A stretch of DNA of 15,172 nt, from NCBI GenBank assembly GCA_018668195.1, contig JABITU010000156.1, forward strand, positions 1 to 15,172, read 5' to 3'. Below the pieces are notes generated by a model. That model was not told the origin of the DNA. It made no database searches and saw nothing but the letters and a program-made list of their open reading frames with translations. Positions within the stretch are counted from its first letter, which is position 1. The number at the start of each line of letters is the position of its first letter. This DNA comes from Tateyamaria sp. (lineage in GTDB: Bacteria; Pseudomonadota; Alphaproteobacteria; Rhodobacterales; Rhodobacteraceae). Below, in pieces: positions 1 through 7,698 of this stretch. A program made the position numbers and the translations under genes.

Positions 1-66
1 ATCGAGCTGGCGCAGCAGTCGAAACAGCTGGTCCTCATGCTCTGGGTTGGCCTTAAAGGGTATCAT
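1..66 (-). CDS. N-terminal fragment of a probable winged-helix (MarR-like) regulator
   Basis: An open frame on the minus strand starts at an ATG (64-66) and runs off the left edge, giving 22 residues that begin MIPFKANPEHEDQLFRLL. From memory, this resembles the start of small winged-helix regulators annotated in Rhodobacterales as MarR-type or EPS-associated, where a 'NPEHEDQLFRLLR' segment leads into the DNA-binding helices. The helix-turn-helix lies beyond the window, so the family call is inference. No strong Shine-Dalgarno is visible, only a GAG about 7 bases before the ATG. The palindrome at 118-145 lies upstream in the same orientation and could be its operator. Confidence 0.4.
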   Translation of the reverse strand, partial: MIPFKANPEHEDQLFRLLRQLD

Positions 67-117
67 TCACAACTCGTTCAACTATCGTGTTTGTTTACGA
101 GTGGGCGGATATGCGAG

Positions 118-147
118 AAAGTTTGTTCATGCAAGAACAAACTTTTT
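118..147. promoter_or_regulatory. Perfect 11-bp inverted repeat, operator or terminator-like hairpin
   Basis: Arms AAAGTTTGTTC (118-128) and GAACAAACTTT (135-145) are perfectly complementary around a 6-base loop, with more T residues to 147. It lies between the end of the cyclase gene and the start of the left-edge regulator, both on the minus strand. On that strand a TATAAC hexamer (157-152) lies 6 bp before the palindrome, so the palindrome would cover a transcription start there. No convincing -35 was found. The low GC content of the stem favours a protein-binding site over an intrinsic terminator, though the latter cannot be excluded. Confidence 0.5.
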
Positions 148-230
148 GTGCGTTATATTTTGCAGTTGGTCATTGATCAGCAAAATGAAATGCGTTGCTG
201 AATTGCCTGAAAAAACTTCTTGATAATGAT

Positions 231-1934
231 TTAATACTGAGCGGCAGGCTCTGGTTTTGCTGGGTTGGCCAGTTGATCATGCAACGTCCTTGCGTCTTTT
301 ATTGGTAGTGACGACAGTTCCGTATTCCGCCCTCTTAATTCCAGTGACACCATATCATTACGAACGACGTCCAGCCCTGCTGCATGCAACACATCTTTCG
401 ACAATATGACCTGAACGCCGAGCGTTTTTGTCTGTCCCTCGAGCCGCGACGCCGTGTTGACCGTGTCGCCAATCAGGGTGCGGGGCGCCAGCCCTGCGGC
501 ACCGATCTCGCCCAAGACAACATTGCCGAGGTGTACTCCGATCCCAATGGAAATGGCTGCAGCCCCTTCATTGCCCAGTTTGTCGTTAAATTCATCCAGC
601 GCCTCGGCGATGCCTTGAACCGCATTTATGGCGGCCTTCGCAGATTGCGCAGGCGTATCGGTTTCAAATACGGCCATCAGCCCGTCTCCGAGGTATTTGT
701 CCACCGTACCGCCCGACCGAATAATGGGGGGGACGATCGCGTCGAAGAAGCGGTTGAGCATGTGCACAACATCATAGGGCAACTGACCATGCGTGCGAGC
801 GGTAAAGCCGCGCATATCGAGAAACAGAATCGCAAGCTGCGCTTCTTTGCCTTGACTGGCATGTGCTCGCCCACGCTCGCCATCTTGGCTGAATACCCGA
901 AAGATTGTTATCGGACCGGTTGGGCGCATCTGGCAAGCAAGTCGCGCATTTGAAGGTGCTCCGACTGCCGCCAAACTGCGCGCCTCGGCCGTCGAGGGTG
1001 GCTGTAGATCGTCAAGACCGTCTTCGACGATCACGCGGCAGGTTGTGCACCGGCCCCGCCCACCACATAATGCCGTGTGCGGCACACCAACGGCCTGAGA
1101 TGTTTCAAGCAAGGTTCGGGCCCGCGGCGCGCGTACCGTTGGACCGTCGATATAAGTGATCCTGACAGGCCTGCGCAGCGTCGCAAGGCCGCGCCGTGCC
1201 AATAGGATTGCGGCAAGCGTACCCAGAATGAACCAAATCACCGTATCTGTCTGCTGGTCGATCCTTGCCAGAGTTGCGAAGTCCTGTGCATCGGGAAAAC
1301 GCCGGGCTTCGAACACAGAAGCGCGGCTATCGGCGTCTTGCAGCACATCCTTGATTTCCCGTCCCGCATTCACGAACCCGACGGTGGCCAACATTGGCAC
1401 AAGTACGCCCAGCCCGATCATCCACGGTATTGCGCGTTGCCACCAAGGTGTTATGCGCAGCCACATGTGCAAACCAATGCAGCCGTGGACCCATGTCATG
1501 CCCATCAGAGCCACCTGCATCCATCCATTCCAAGTGTCCCAGATCAACGCGGCCAGATAGCCTATGCGGGTCTCGACGCCAAACGCGTCAAACGCGACAT
1601 AGGTGTAGATTAAATGGCTGCTTAGGATCAGGGGAATGGCAATCCCAAAGCCGATTTGGATCGCATCGACCGGTGACATTCGCAGTGTGCTGCGCATTAC
1701 GACTTTAAAAAGTGTCAGAAACAGGTGCGCGATAAGTGCCAGCGCCAATAATGCGGCGCCGATATAACTGCGGGTGATTGCAAGCCGAGCATCCTGAAAC
1801 GCGTTGGCAAAATCCTGAGAGATCAGGACACCAGCAATGTTCATAAGGTGCAGTGTCACATAGAGCATCAGGACCAGACCAGATCCGATCCTGATGCGCG
1901 TTGCCCAGTCTCCGCGCCATAACACGTTTGACAT
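231..1934 (-). CDS. cyaC: Redox-sensing class III adenylate cyclase with diheme-type membrane anchor and [2Fe-2S] domain (CyaC-like)
   Basis: Makes cAMP from ATP in the cytoplasm under control of a membrane redox module. Numbered from the ATG at 1934 (567 aa), six hydrophobic helices lie near 18-39, 57-79, 91-115, 133-158, 167-188 and 230-247. Histidines at 29, 70, 107 and 150/156 fit the tetra-histidine heme-b signature of succinate:quinone oxidoreductase anchors. A plant-type ferredoxin domain follows with Cys290, Cys296, Cys299 and Cys334. The cyclase domain begins near 368 with metal ligands Asp373 and Asp417, adenine-selecting Lys413 and Asp490, and transition-state Asn493 and Arg497; all key residues are present. 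The architecture matches Sinorhizobium meliloti CyaC, a quinone-responsive cyclase. An upstream TTG (1997) would add 21 residues; I prefer the ATG because the conserved LWRGDW segment starts just after it. Confidence 0.88.
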   Translation of the reverse strand: MSNVLWRGDWATRIRIGSGLVLMLYVTLHLMNIAGVLISQDFANAFQDARLAITRSYIGAALLALALIAHLFLTLFKVVMRSTLRMSPVDAIQIGFGIAIPLILSSHLIYTYVAFDAFGVETRIGYLAALIWDTWNGWMQVALMGMTWVHGCIGLHMWLRITPWWQRAIPWMIGLGVLVPMLATVGFVNAGREIKDVLQDADSRASVFEARRFPDAQDFATLARIDQQTDTVIWFILGTLAAILLARRGLATLRRPVRITYIDGPTVRAPRARTLLETSQAVGVPHTALCGGRGRCTTCRVIVEDGLDDLQPPSTAEARSLAAVGAPSNARLACQMRPTGPITIFRVFSQDGERGRAHASQGKEAQLAILFLDMRGFTARTHGQLPYDVVHMLNRFFDAIVPPIIRSGGTVDKYLGDGLMAVFETDTPAQSAKAAINAVQGIAEALDEFNDKLGNEGAAAISIGIGVHLGNVVLGEIGAAGLAPRTLIGDTVNTASRLEGQTKTLGVQVILSKDVLHAAGLDVVRNDMVSLELRGRNTELSSLPIKDARTLHDQLANPAKPEPAAQY

Positions 1935-2086
1935 ATCGCCTATCTTTACCTTGTGACCAACCGAGAAAACCGTGGCGTTTTGCTCAGGTTCAGTCAACCT
2001 GCATTTCCAGTGAAGCGATGGCGACTTGCTGGGGCGGCTATGGCGCCTCGCACGTTACCCTAGTTTTCCTGACTGTCGCAGAATGA

Positions 2087-3067
2087 TTACTTCGCTAATG
2101 CGTTGACGGGCGTGGCGGTGTCGTCCAAGTCGTTTTCTGCAATAAACCGTTCAGCTTCGAGCGCTGCCATGCACCCCATCCCCGCAGATGTAACTGCTTG
2201 TCGGTATTTGTGATCTGTAAGGTCACCTGCAGCAAAAACACCTGGCACCGACGTTTCGGTGCTGTCTGGTTTGGTAACAACATAGCCACCCATATGAGTT
2301 TCCAGCACATCCTTGACCAACTCGTTTGCAGGCGCGTGGCCTATGGCGACAAACACACCCTTTGCCGGGATGCTGGTAATTTCGCCAGTCGTTATGTGCT
2401 TGACCTTGACCCCCTCGACACCAAGTGGGCTGTCGCCGCCATAAACCCCTTCCAACTCGTGGAACCAAAGCGGGTGGATCTTTGGGTTTTTCATCAGCCG
2501 GTCAATCAAGATCTTTTCGGCGCGTAATTCGTCGCGGCGATGAATGAGCGTCACTTTTGATGCAAAATTTGTCAAAAACAGAGCTTCTTCTACGGCTGTG
2601 TTGCCGCCACCTATGACAACAATTTCTTGGCCACGATAGAAAAACCCGTCACAGGTTGCGCAGGCGCTGACGCCGAAACCTTTGAACTTTTCCTCTGAGG
2701 GCAGGCCAAGCCATTTTGCCCGAGCCCCGGTGGCCAGAATAATCGCGTCAGCCACGTATTCGGTGCCGCTGTCTGATTGAGCCACGAAGGGGCGTTTTGA
2801 AAAGTCCACTGAAGTAATGATATCGCCAATAATTTCGCAACCCATGGCTTTGGCATGATCCTGCATGCGGATCATAAGGTCGGGCCCTTGAACTTCGGTG
2901 TCACCGGGCCAGTTTTCCACCTCGGTCGTTGTGGTCAGTTGACCACCTGGTTCGATGCCCTGAACCAGAATTGGGTTTAGCATTGCACGGCTGGCGTAGA
3001 CGCCTGCGGTGTATCCCGCCGGGCCGGAGCCGATAATAAGAACCTTGGTGCGTTTCGTGTCAGCCAT
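2087..3067 (-). CDS. trxB: Thioredoxin-disulfide reductase
   Basis: NADPH-dependent flavoenzyme that reduces thioredoxin in the cytoplasm. The 326-residue product has the FAD-binding GSGPAG (13-18), the redox-active CATC (Cys136, Cys139), the NADPH-binding GGGNTA (153-158) followed by HRR (176-178), and the C-terminal FAD motif AAGDLTD (279-285). Length and motif order are typical of bacterial low-molecular-weight TrxB. The frame is open 34 codons further upstream, but the ATG at 3067 is preceded by a strong GGGGG ribosome-binding site about 6 bases away and starts the conserved fold directly. It is divergent from the Lrp/AsnC gene at 3270, a common Rhodobacterales pairing. Confidence 0.97.
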   Translation of the reverse strand: MADTKRTKVLIIGSGPAGYTAGVYASRAMLNPILVQGIEPGGQLTTTTEVENWPGDTEVQGPDLMIRMQDHAKAMGCEIIGDIITSVDFSKRPFVAQSDSGTEYVADAIILATGARAKWLGLPSEEKFKGFGVSACATCDGFFYRGQEIVVIGGGNTAVEEALFLTNFASKVTLIHRRDELRAEKILIDRLMKNPKIHPLWFHELEGVYGGDSPLGVEGVKVKHITTGEITSIPAKGVFVAIGHAPANELVKDVLETHMGGYVVTKPDSTETSVPGVFAAGDLTDHKYRQAVTSAGMGCMAALEAERFIAENDLDDTATPVNALAK

Positions 3068-3104
3068 AATAACCCCCGGGGGAAAAGTCGTTTGCAGCAA
3101 GGGA

Positions 3105-3133
3105 GATATAGACGCAGGGTGCGCCCGTTTGAA
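3105..3133 (-). promoter_or_regulatory. Candidate promoter for trxB
   Basis: Reading the minus strand, TTCAAA (3133-3128) and TATATC (3110-3105) are separated by 17 bp and lie about 40 bp before the trxB ATG. Spacing is ideal; each hexamer has four of six consensus bases. This is a pattern match only. Confidence 0.35.
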
Positions 3134-3189
3134 CCCCGATAGTGTGGATTTACGCTGTATTAGTAGCAAAGTTCGATCTTGTGATTATT

Positions 3190-3219
3190 TTCAAATATTG
3201 CGCAAACGCGAAATATAAT
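3190..3219 (+). promoter_or_regulatory. Promoter and probable autoregulatory operator of the Lrp/AsnC gene
   Basis: A consensus -10 box TATAAT sits at 3214-3219, with only a weak TTCAAA -35 candidate 18 bp upstream (3190-3195). Between and overlapping them is an imperfect palindrome at 3195-3216 of form ATATT-n-CGC-n4-GCG-n-AATAT, matching at 8 of 11 half-site positions. Its size and AT-rich outer arms suit an Lrp/AsnC dimer site. Placement in the promoter spacer would allow the regulator to repress its own gene. A further TTGCGC occurs just downstream near 3219. Confidence 0.5.
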
Positions 3220-3269
3220 TGCGCATGCGTTGGGATCTGCTAAAAGAAGCGAAAATTCAGGGGGTAGGA

Positions 3270-3770
3270 ATGGCAAGTACACGGCTTGATCCGATTGATC
3301 GCAAGATCCTTGCAGAACTTCAGGCCGACGGCCGTATGACCAATGTTGAGTTGGCCAAACGCGTTGGCATTTCTGCACCACCCTGTTTGCGCCGCGTCAG
3401 AACCCTTGAGGAAAATGGATATTTGAAGGGCTATCACGCCGATGTTGACGCCTCGGAACTTGGCTTTGAAGTTCAAGTCTTTGCCAATGTGGGCTTGGCC
3501 AGCCAAGCCGAAGTGGACCTGAGCGCTTTTGAAAATCGCTGTAGGGCTTGGCCGTTGGTACGCGAGTGCCACATGCTTAATGGTGAAGTAGATTTTATCC
3601 TGAAATGCGTGGCACCGGATCTGTCGAGCTTCCAAAGCTTTTTGACGGGTGAATTACTGACGACGCCAAACGTCGCTTCGGTCAAGACTTCTCTGGTCAT
3701 CCGTCAGGCCAAGGATGCTCCAGGCGTGCCATTCGATGTGCTAGAAGAGCGTCTGAACAAGCAGGCGTGA
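3270..3770 (+). CDS. Lrp/AsnC family transcriptional regulator
   Basis: A 166-residue DNA-binding regulator of the feast/famine type. The N-terminus (LDPIDRKILAELQADGR, 6-22) followed by a helix-turn-helix at about 24-47 is standard for the family. The rest forms the RAM/AsnC effector-binding domain, including the NGEVDFILKCV segment (104-114). The start is the ATG at 3270, preceded by a GGGGTAGGA ribosome-binding sequence; an earlier in-frame ATG at 3219 lies in the -10 box and would add 17 residues without homology. Such proteins usually sense an amino acid; the ligand cannot be read here. It diverges from trxB and likely regulates itself through the palindrome at 3195-3216; whether it also acts on trxB is inference. 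Confidence 0.93.
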   Translation: MASTRLDPIDRKILAELQADGRMTNVELAKRVGISAPPCLRRVRTLEENGYLKGYHADVDASELGFEVQVFANVGLASQAEVDLSAFENRCRAWPLVRECHMLNGEVDFILKCVAPDLSSFQSFLTGELLTTPNVASVKTSLVIRQAKDAPGVPFDVLEERLNKQA

Positions 3771-3834
3771 TACGTCCAAACGGGTCTCTATTTCCAGGCG
3801 AAGCAAAACCTTTCCACCACTCGTAACGCAATCG

Positions 3835-3853
3835 GCGCACCATAAGGGTGCGC
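3835..3853 (+). terminator. Terminator-like hairpin after the Lrp/AsnC gene
   Basis: GCGCACC (3835-3841) and GGTGCGC (3847-3853) form a perfect 7-bp GC-rich stem with a 5-base loop, 65 bp after the stop codon. The following tract (TTAAATTTT near 3860-3868) is only partly U-rich, so efficiency is uncertain. Confidence 0.4.
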
Positions 3854-4083
3854 TGAAGTTAAATTTTGAGCGGAACATGGTCGCTTTGAACATGAATGCC
3901 GCGATGGCAAAAGACTTAGCCGGTTTTTGCCAGCTTAACTTTTGCGGTCCGCTTTTGAATAAATGCCGCGCGATGTTTGCCGCGTGTCCAGGGCATTCGA
4001 ATATCGTTTGTGCTGGCCGTCTGTGTGATCGACTGTACGAAGCGAATGTTTTTCATCATTTGTCTGTTCTCGTTACTGTACTC

Positions 4084-4096
4084 GGGCCAATGGCCC
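4084..4096. repeat. Short palindromic motif GGGCC-AAT-GGCCC, shared with 11378-11393
   Basis: A 5-bp GC stem with a 3-base loop, preceded by TTACTGTACTC. The gap before the ketoacyl synthase stop (11369-11393) holds a close relative: GTACTGTTC, then CGGGCC-AATG-GGCCCG. The shared flank plus stem suggests a small dispersed intergenic motif rather than chance, but only two copies are visible. Confidence 0.4.
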
Positions 4097-4291
4097 TTCT
4101 GAAGACATGTATGACGGTGCTTTTGGGCAGATTTTAGGCGATTTTAAAAAGAACTGAACGATCGGGCTTTATAAAAAATGCAAATGTGACGTCAGTTTTG
4201 CCTGTCTTTTAGGCTGTTGCGGCATTCTGCTGGTGCGAGGACTTGCAAATGGGGCGTTACCGTGGTGCGTTTGGCCACAATCTTGTCCAAA

Positions 4292-5047
4292 TTACAGGGT
4301 GATCGTTGCGATCAGTCGTCCGTAATCAGGATCTTTATTGTGCACCGAACGCCGATAGGAATAGAAGCGACCAGAGTCATAATAGGTGCAGTTGCGGGTC
4401 CATTCAGCCAAAGCTATCCCCGCATTGCGCAGACGTTCTAGCCCGTAACCAGGCAGGTCAAAGTGCACACGGTCCCCAGTGCCGCCAATAAAGAATCGCG
4501 AGTTTTGAGGGTTTTCATCCAAAAATAGCTCGAGAAATTCTGGGCCAACCTCATAGGCGCGTTGGCTGATCGTTGGCCCTATGACTGCGTGAATGCGGTC
4601 ACGCGTGGCGCCTTGATCTACCATAGCATCAATGGTCGCTTCCAAAATTCCGGCTTGCGCGCCCTTCCATCCCGCATGAGCGGCGCCGATCACACCGGCT
4701 TGGGCATCGGCGAAAAGCACAGGCTGGCAATCTGCCGTCAAAACGGACAGAGCGAGGCCGGGTGTGCGCGTGACCAGCCCATCGGCTTTTGGTTTGTTGG
4801 TATATGGGCGGTTAACATGCAAGACATTTGCAGAGTGGATTTGATGGACGCCGAGCAAATGATCATGTGCCACGCCCATGGCTTCGGCGACGCGGGACCG
4901 ATTTATAGCGACAACTTCTGTCTGATCCGAGCTTCCAGTGCCGCAATTTAGCCCTGCAAACACACCCGAAGACGCACCACCGGCCCGCGTAAAAAAGCCG
5001 TGGCGAACCGGTGCAAGCGCATCCGCTGTCAGAATTTCTAATGTCAT
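4292..5047 (-). CDS. pgeF: Peptidoglycan editing factor / multicopper polyphenol oxidase family (YfiH)
   Basis: A 251-residue cytoplasmic protein of the YfiH/laccase-domain family. Members prevent misincorporation of L-Ser in place of L-Ala in peptidoglycan precursors, and purine nucleoside phosphorylase or phenol oxidase activity has also been reported. Visible metal-site residues are His71 in HQIHSA (68-73), Cys107 in TADCQPV (104-110) and His124 in AAHAGWKG (122-129), the standard Cys/His set. The C-terminus carries the YSYRRS segment near 229-234. The ATG at 5047 overlaps the stop of the upstream methyltransferase gene by 4 bp, which fixes the start and implies translational coupling. It is the last gene of the lgt-midA-pgeF operon. 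Confidence 0.93.
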   Translation of the reverse strand: MTLEILTADALAPVRHGFFTRAGGASSGVFAGLNCGTGSSDQTEVVAINRSRVAEAMGVAHDHLLGVHQIHSANVLHVNRPYTNKPKADGLVTRTPGLALSVLTADCQPVLFADAQAGVIGAAHAGWKGAQAGILEATIDAMVDQGATRDRIHAVIGPTISQRAYEVGPEFLELFLDENPQNSRFFIGGTGDRVHFDLPGYGLERLRNAGIALAEWTRNCTYYDSGRFYSYRRSVHNKDPDYGRLIATITL

Positions 5048-6105
5048 TTTGTCAGTCCGGGTGGTGGGGCAGATGCAGCTGGGAACAGACCCAGCACTTT
5101 GAACAGGTTTCCCATTTCTTCCGGATGCGTCAAGCGCCGATGTGCCGCAACATGAGTTTCAAGAGCGTGTCCGTCAAGCTTCTGGGCCAGCTGCTGCGCG
5201 CGCGGGGTAATACCAAGCCGTTCGAGAAATACCCCTTGGGGCGTGACCCGTGCATAGGCGGCCGGGGCGGCGGATTGTGCCAGCGTTTCGAAATCGACAT
5301 GGACGGTCAGGTCAGCCTCGCCAGGCCGTTCCAGTGGATCGGTGCTGGCATGGTTTGCAAGGGCTTGTAATGTATCGCCCAGGCTGCGCCAGTCGCCATA
5401 GTCGATTATCAGCGCCGCGCCACCTTGGGACGCAATGCGTTGGCCAATCGTGCCAACGATCTGGCATGCGGGCGCACAGGTTTCAACAATATCGCCGGTT
5501 TTTGTATCGTCCAGCCGGTGTGCCAGATGGGTTTGCGGCGCCGCTGGCCTAAGGCCGAAGGCCAGAGCATTCTCGGCGAGACCGATGCAACGCTCGCGCC
5601 AGCCGGTGCTGTCTCTCTGAAATTGACGGACGGGCAGGGCGTCAAAGAATTCGTTGGCCACCAACCAGAGTGGTCCATTTGGTATCTTGTGAACAGAGTC
5701 TACCCATGTGACCTCATGTCCCACAAGCGTCTTGGCCTGTTCTGACTGTAACAGCGGCGAGGCTTCGACCAAAATGATCCGCGCAGCCGCGTGAAAACCG
5801 GGCACCGTGTGCGCGGCGCGCAGGACATCAGCCATCAGGGTGCCGCGTCCGGGGCCAAGTTCAACCAGATTAAAAGGGGAAGGTGCGCCCTGATCCAACC
5901 AGCTTTGGGCAAGGCTTAGTCCGACAAGTTCGCCAAACATCTGGCTGATCTCTGGCGCGGTGACGAAATCGCCTTTGCGTCCCAGTGGGCTGCGCGACGT
6001 GTAGTAGCCCTTGGTCGGGTGCAGCAATGCCTCTTCCATGAAGGCGGCAACGGTGATTGGACCCTCTGCACGAATGCGTGCGATCAGATCGTCACGCAGG
6101 CTCAT
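5044..6105 (-). CDS. midA: SAM-dependent methyltransferase, MidA/NDUFAF7 family
   Basis: Class I methyltransferase of the former DUF185 family; the mitochondrial relative NDUFAF7 methylates an arginine of a complex I subunit during assembly. The 353-residue product shows the family N-terminus with [16 protein letters not shown] (45-60), a glycine-rich SAM-binding loop [11 protein letters not shown] (81-91) and the [12 protein letters not shown] segment (151-162). The reading frame is open 37 codons upstream inside lgt, but the ATG at 6105 overlaps the lgt stop by 4 bp (ATGA) and begins the conserved [11 protein letters not shown]. The downstream stop overlaps the pgeF start in the same way. 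A role in complex I maturation here is inferred from the family. Confidence 0.93.
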   Translation of the reverse strand: MSLRDDLIARIRAEGPITVAAFMEEALLHPTKGYYTSRSPLGRKGDFVTAPEISQMFGELVGLSLAQSWLDQGAPSPFNLVELGPGRGTLMADVLRAAHTVPGFHAAARIILVEASPLLQSEQAKTLVGHEVTWVDSVHKIPNGPLWLVANEFFDALPVRQFQRDSTGWRERCIGLAENALAFGLRPAAPQTHLAHRLDDTKTGDIVETCAPACQIVGTIGQRIASQGGAALIIDYGDWRSLGDTLQALANHASTDPLERPGEADLTVHVDFETLAQSAAPAAYARVTPQGVFLERLGITPRAQQLAQKLDGHALETHVAAHRRLTHPEEMGNLFKVLGLFPAASAPPPGLTK

Positions 6106-6998
6106 GGCGAAACTGGGCCCCGCCAACGCGCCCGCATAATCAACCAAAGCCCCAGAACAATCATCGGCAGCGAAAGCAATTGCCCCATCGTCAAACCATA
6201 GCCGGTTACATGCCACGCAAGTCCAAGTGGGTTGTTCTTAGAGATGAATTGCGCATCCGGTTGACGCACGAACTCGACCACAAAGCGCGCAAGACCGTAG
6301 CCCGCAAAAAATGTCCCGCTTAAAAGTCCAGGGCGTTTGTAGCCATCCCGTCGCCAAACCAGCCACAACAAAAGGCACAACAGAACAAGACCTTCGAGCA
6401 GTGCTTCGTAGAGTTGCGACGGATGACGGGTGCACAGGCCAATCACGTTAGGGCAGTCTTGTGCGGCATATCCGGGAAACGCGACAGCCCAGGGCAGATC
6501 AGTTGGGCGCCCCCATAGTTCAGCATTAATGAAATTTGCGAACCGTCCCAGCAAAAGACCGGGCGGCACACCCAGTGCAATGGCGTCTGCAGCGCTGAGC
6601 CGGTTGATGTTCTGTCGACCGGTGTAAATCCATGCGGCAACAATGACGCCGAGCAATCCGCCGTGAAACGCCATGCCACCCTCCCATATTGCCAGAATTG
6701 CGAGTGGATTTTGCAAATAGATGTCCGGCTGATAGAAAAGCACATAGCCAATCCGTCCGCCAAGCAGGACGCCAAGAATGATCCATGTGAGCATGTCTTC
6801 GATCTGGGCGGCGGTCATCACGGGTGTTTTATTGGGCCAAAGCCGAGCCGATTTCACAGTCATCACAACCAGACGCCAGCCAATGACGATGCCTACAATA
6901 TATGCCAAAGCGTACCACCGCAGCGCCAGATCAGATCCTAAAATCGAGATCGAAAAAATCTCGGGTGAAATATCAGGAAAAGAGATCATGGATTGCAT
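6102..6998 (-). CDS. lgt: Phosphatidylglycerol--prolipoprotein diacylglyceryl transferase
   Basis: Inner-membrane enzyme for the first step of lipoprotein maturation: it transfers diacylglycerol from phosphatidylglycerol to the lipobox cysteine. The 298-residue protein has about seven hydrophobic helices and the Lgt motifs in order: [11 protein letters not shown] (107-117, with His112), the signature [15 protein letters not shown] (152-166), [10 protein letters not shown] (191-200) and [12 protein letters not shown] (236-247). The ATG at 6998 is chosen because a weak AGAGGC lies 12 bases before it; an ATG three codons later (6989) is the alternative. It heads the minus-strand operon and diverges from ubiK across 96 bp. 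Confidence 0.96.
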   Translation of the reverse strand: MQSMISFPDISPEIFSISILGSDLALRWYALAYIVGIVIGWRLVVMTVKSARLWPNKTPVMTAAQIEDMLTWIILGVLLGGRIGYVLFYQPDIYLQNPLAILAIWEGGMAFHGGLLGVIVAAWIYTGRQNINRLSAADAIALGVPPGLLLGRFANFINAELWGRPTDLPWAVAFPGYAAQDCPNVIGLCTRHPSQLYEALLEGLVLLCLLLWLVWRRDGYKRPGLLSGTFFAGYGLARFVVEFVRQPDAQFISKNNPLGLAWHVTGYGLTMGQLLSLPMIVLGLWLIMRARWRGPVSP

Positions 6999-7036
6999 GT
7001 GCGTCTGAATGCCTCTGTGTTAAAGCAAGGTCAAGC

Positions 7037-7065
7037 TTGCACGCGGTCCGGTGGTGGCCCATATA
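7037..7065 (+). promoter_or_regulatory. Candidate promoter for ubiK
   Basis: TTGCAC (7037-7042) and CATATA (7060-7065) are 17 bp apart in the lgt/ubiK divergent gap, about 30 bp before the ubiK ATG. The -35 is close to consensus and the -10 is weak. Confidence 0.3.
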
Positions 7066-7094
7066 TGCTTGATTGAGCTACGGGAGACAAAGCA

Positions 7095-7334
7095 ATGCAG
7101 ACACGCGGCAAAATTTTTGACGATATTTCGCAGTTGATGACCAACGCGATGGGTGTAGCTCAAGGGGCCAAGGATGAGGCTGAAACGGCGATGAAGTCGA
7201 TGATGGATCGCTGGCTTGCTGACCGGGATTTTGTAACTCGGGAAGAGTTTGATGCCGTACGCGCGATGGCACAAAAAGCACGCGAGGAAAACGAGGCTCT
7301 GAAGACGCGGCTGGATGCGTTAGCGACCAAGTAA
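7095..7334 (+). CDS. ubiK: Ubiquinone biosynthesis accessory factor UbiK (BMFP family)
   Basis: A 79-residue protein of the UbiK/YqiC family, which assists the late ubiquinone hydroxylation steps together with the lipid-binding protein UbiJ and can associate with membranes. The N-terminal amphipathic stretch (IFDDISQLMTNAMGVAQGA, 7-25) and the charged C-terminal coiled coil (about 45-78, with REEFDAVRAMAQKAREENEA) are the two standard parts, and the length is typical. The ATG is supported by GGGAGA 7 bases upstream. It is transcribed alone, divergent from lgt, and followed by a clear intrinsic terminator at 7387-7415. Confidence 0.9.
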   Translation: MQTRGKIFDDISQLMTNAMGVAQGAKDEAETAMKSMMDRWLADRDFVTREEFDAVRAMAQKAREENEALKTRLDALATK

Positions 7335-7386
7335 TCCAACGGCGGCGCTGCCGCACTGTTCTATTTAATTGCCAGTTTATTGTGAT

Positions 7387-7415
7387 CGCTCTGGGTTCTA
7401 CCCTGGGCGCTTTTT
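7387..7415 (+). terminator. Rho-independent terminator after ubiK
   Basis: CGCTCTGGGT (7387-7396) pairs with ACCCTGGGCG (7400-7409) around a TCT loop, with one T-T mismatch and one G-T pair, and is followed by C and five T (7411-7415). It lies 53 bp after the ubiK stop. Confidence 0.8.
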
Positions 7416-7698
7416 CAGTTGCTCAAGCATCTTATCTGCACGTTGGCAGGTGAACAGGTTACCTTTCTCCCCTGTGTCGGCTGTTTTGGATACGCCATAA
7501 TTAAGAGCTTATTTTGCGGATAAAATGAGTTTGTCCCCAACTTATTGCGGTTATCCCCAAATAAAGGGTTGCCAGACGGTGCTGGCACAGCCACCATATA
7601 TGGTAGGAGAACGGGGGATCGCCCCGGCTTCTAGAGCAGGCACCTAGCGCTTGGGGCGCTGCCAGCCCCGATCGTTACAGCGAATAAGAGGTGGCAAC
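7416..7698 (+). other. Long structured upstream region of the YbjN-family gene
   Basis: About 280 bp precede the YbjN-family ATG without a supported ORF. The region contains the 12-bp perfect palindrome ACCATATATGGT (7593-7604). An immediately following hairpin pairs AGAA plus CGGGG with CCCCG plus TTCT across 7608-7632, with a small bulge. A third GC-rich possibility, GGGGC/GCCCC, lies near 7655-7671. TAAAAT at 7521-7526 is a possible -10 but has no good -35. This may be a promoter with a structured 5' leader or a small RNA; it matches no riboswitch I know. Confidence 0.35.

Larger units (their letters stand above)
3771..4291. other. 520-bp gap between convergent genes without a convincing gene
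   Basis: This gap lies between the 3' ends of the Lrp/AsnC gene and pgeF, which converge. A hairpin occurs at 3835-3853 and a short GGGCC/GGCCC stem at 4084-4096. An open frame (3877-4137, plus, 86 codons) has an unusually cysteine-rich, unfamiliar translation and only a weak ribosome-binding site (GAGCGGAA), so I do not call it. The stretch 4135-4185 is AT-rich. No tRNA or known small RNA was recognised. Confidence 0.5.

Noticed and set aside
118..145. LexA (SOS) box reading of GTTC-n6-GAAC
   Set aside because: The alphaproteobacterial LexA site is a direct GTTC-n7-GTTC repeat; this is an inverted repeat with 6-base spacing, so it does not fit.
384..953. Plus-strand ORF of 189 codons
   Set aside because: It lies wholly antisense to the cyclase and ferredoxin domains, whose minus-strand motifs are intact; its translation matches nothing known.
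3877..4137. Plus-strand ORF of 86 codons in the lrp-pgeF gap
   Set aside because: Only a weak ribosome-binding site, a cysteine-rich unfamiliar translation, and overlap with the repeated GGGCCAATGGCCC stem; more likely chance.
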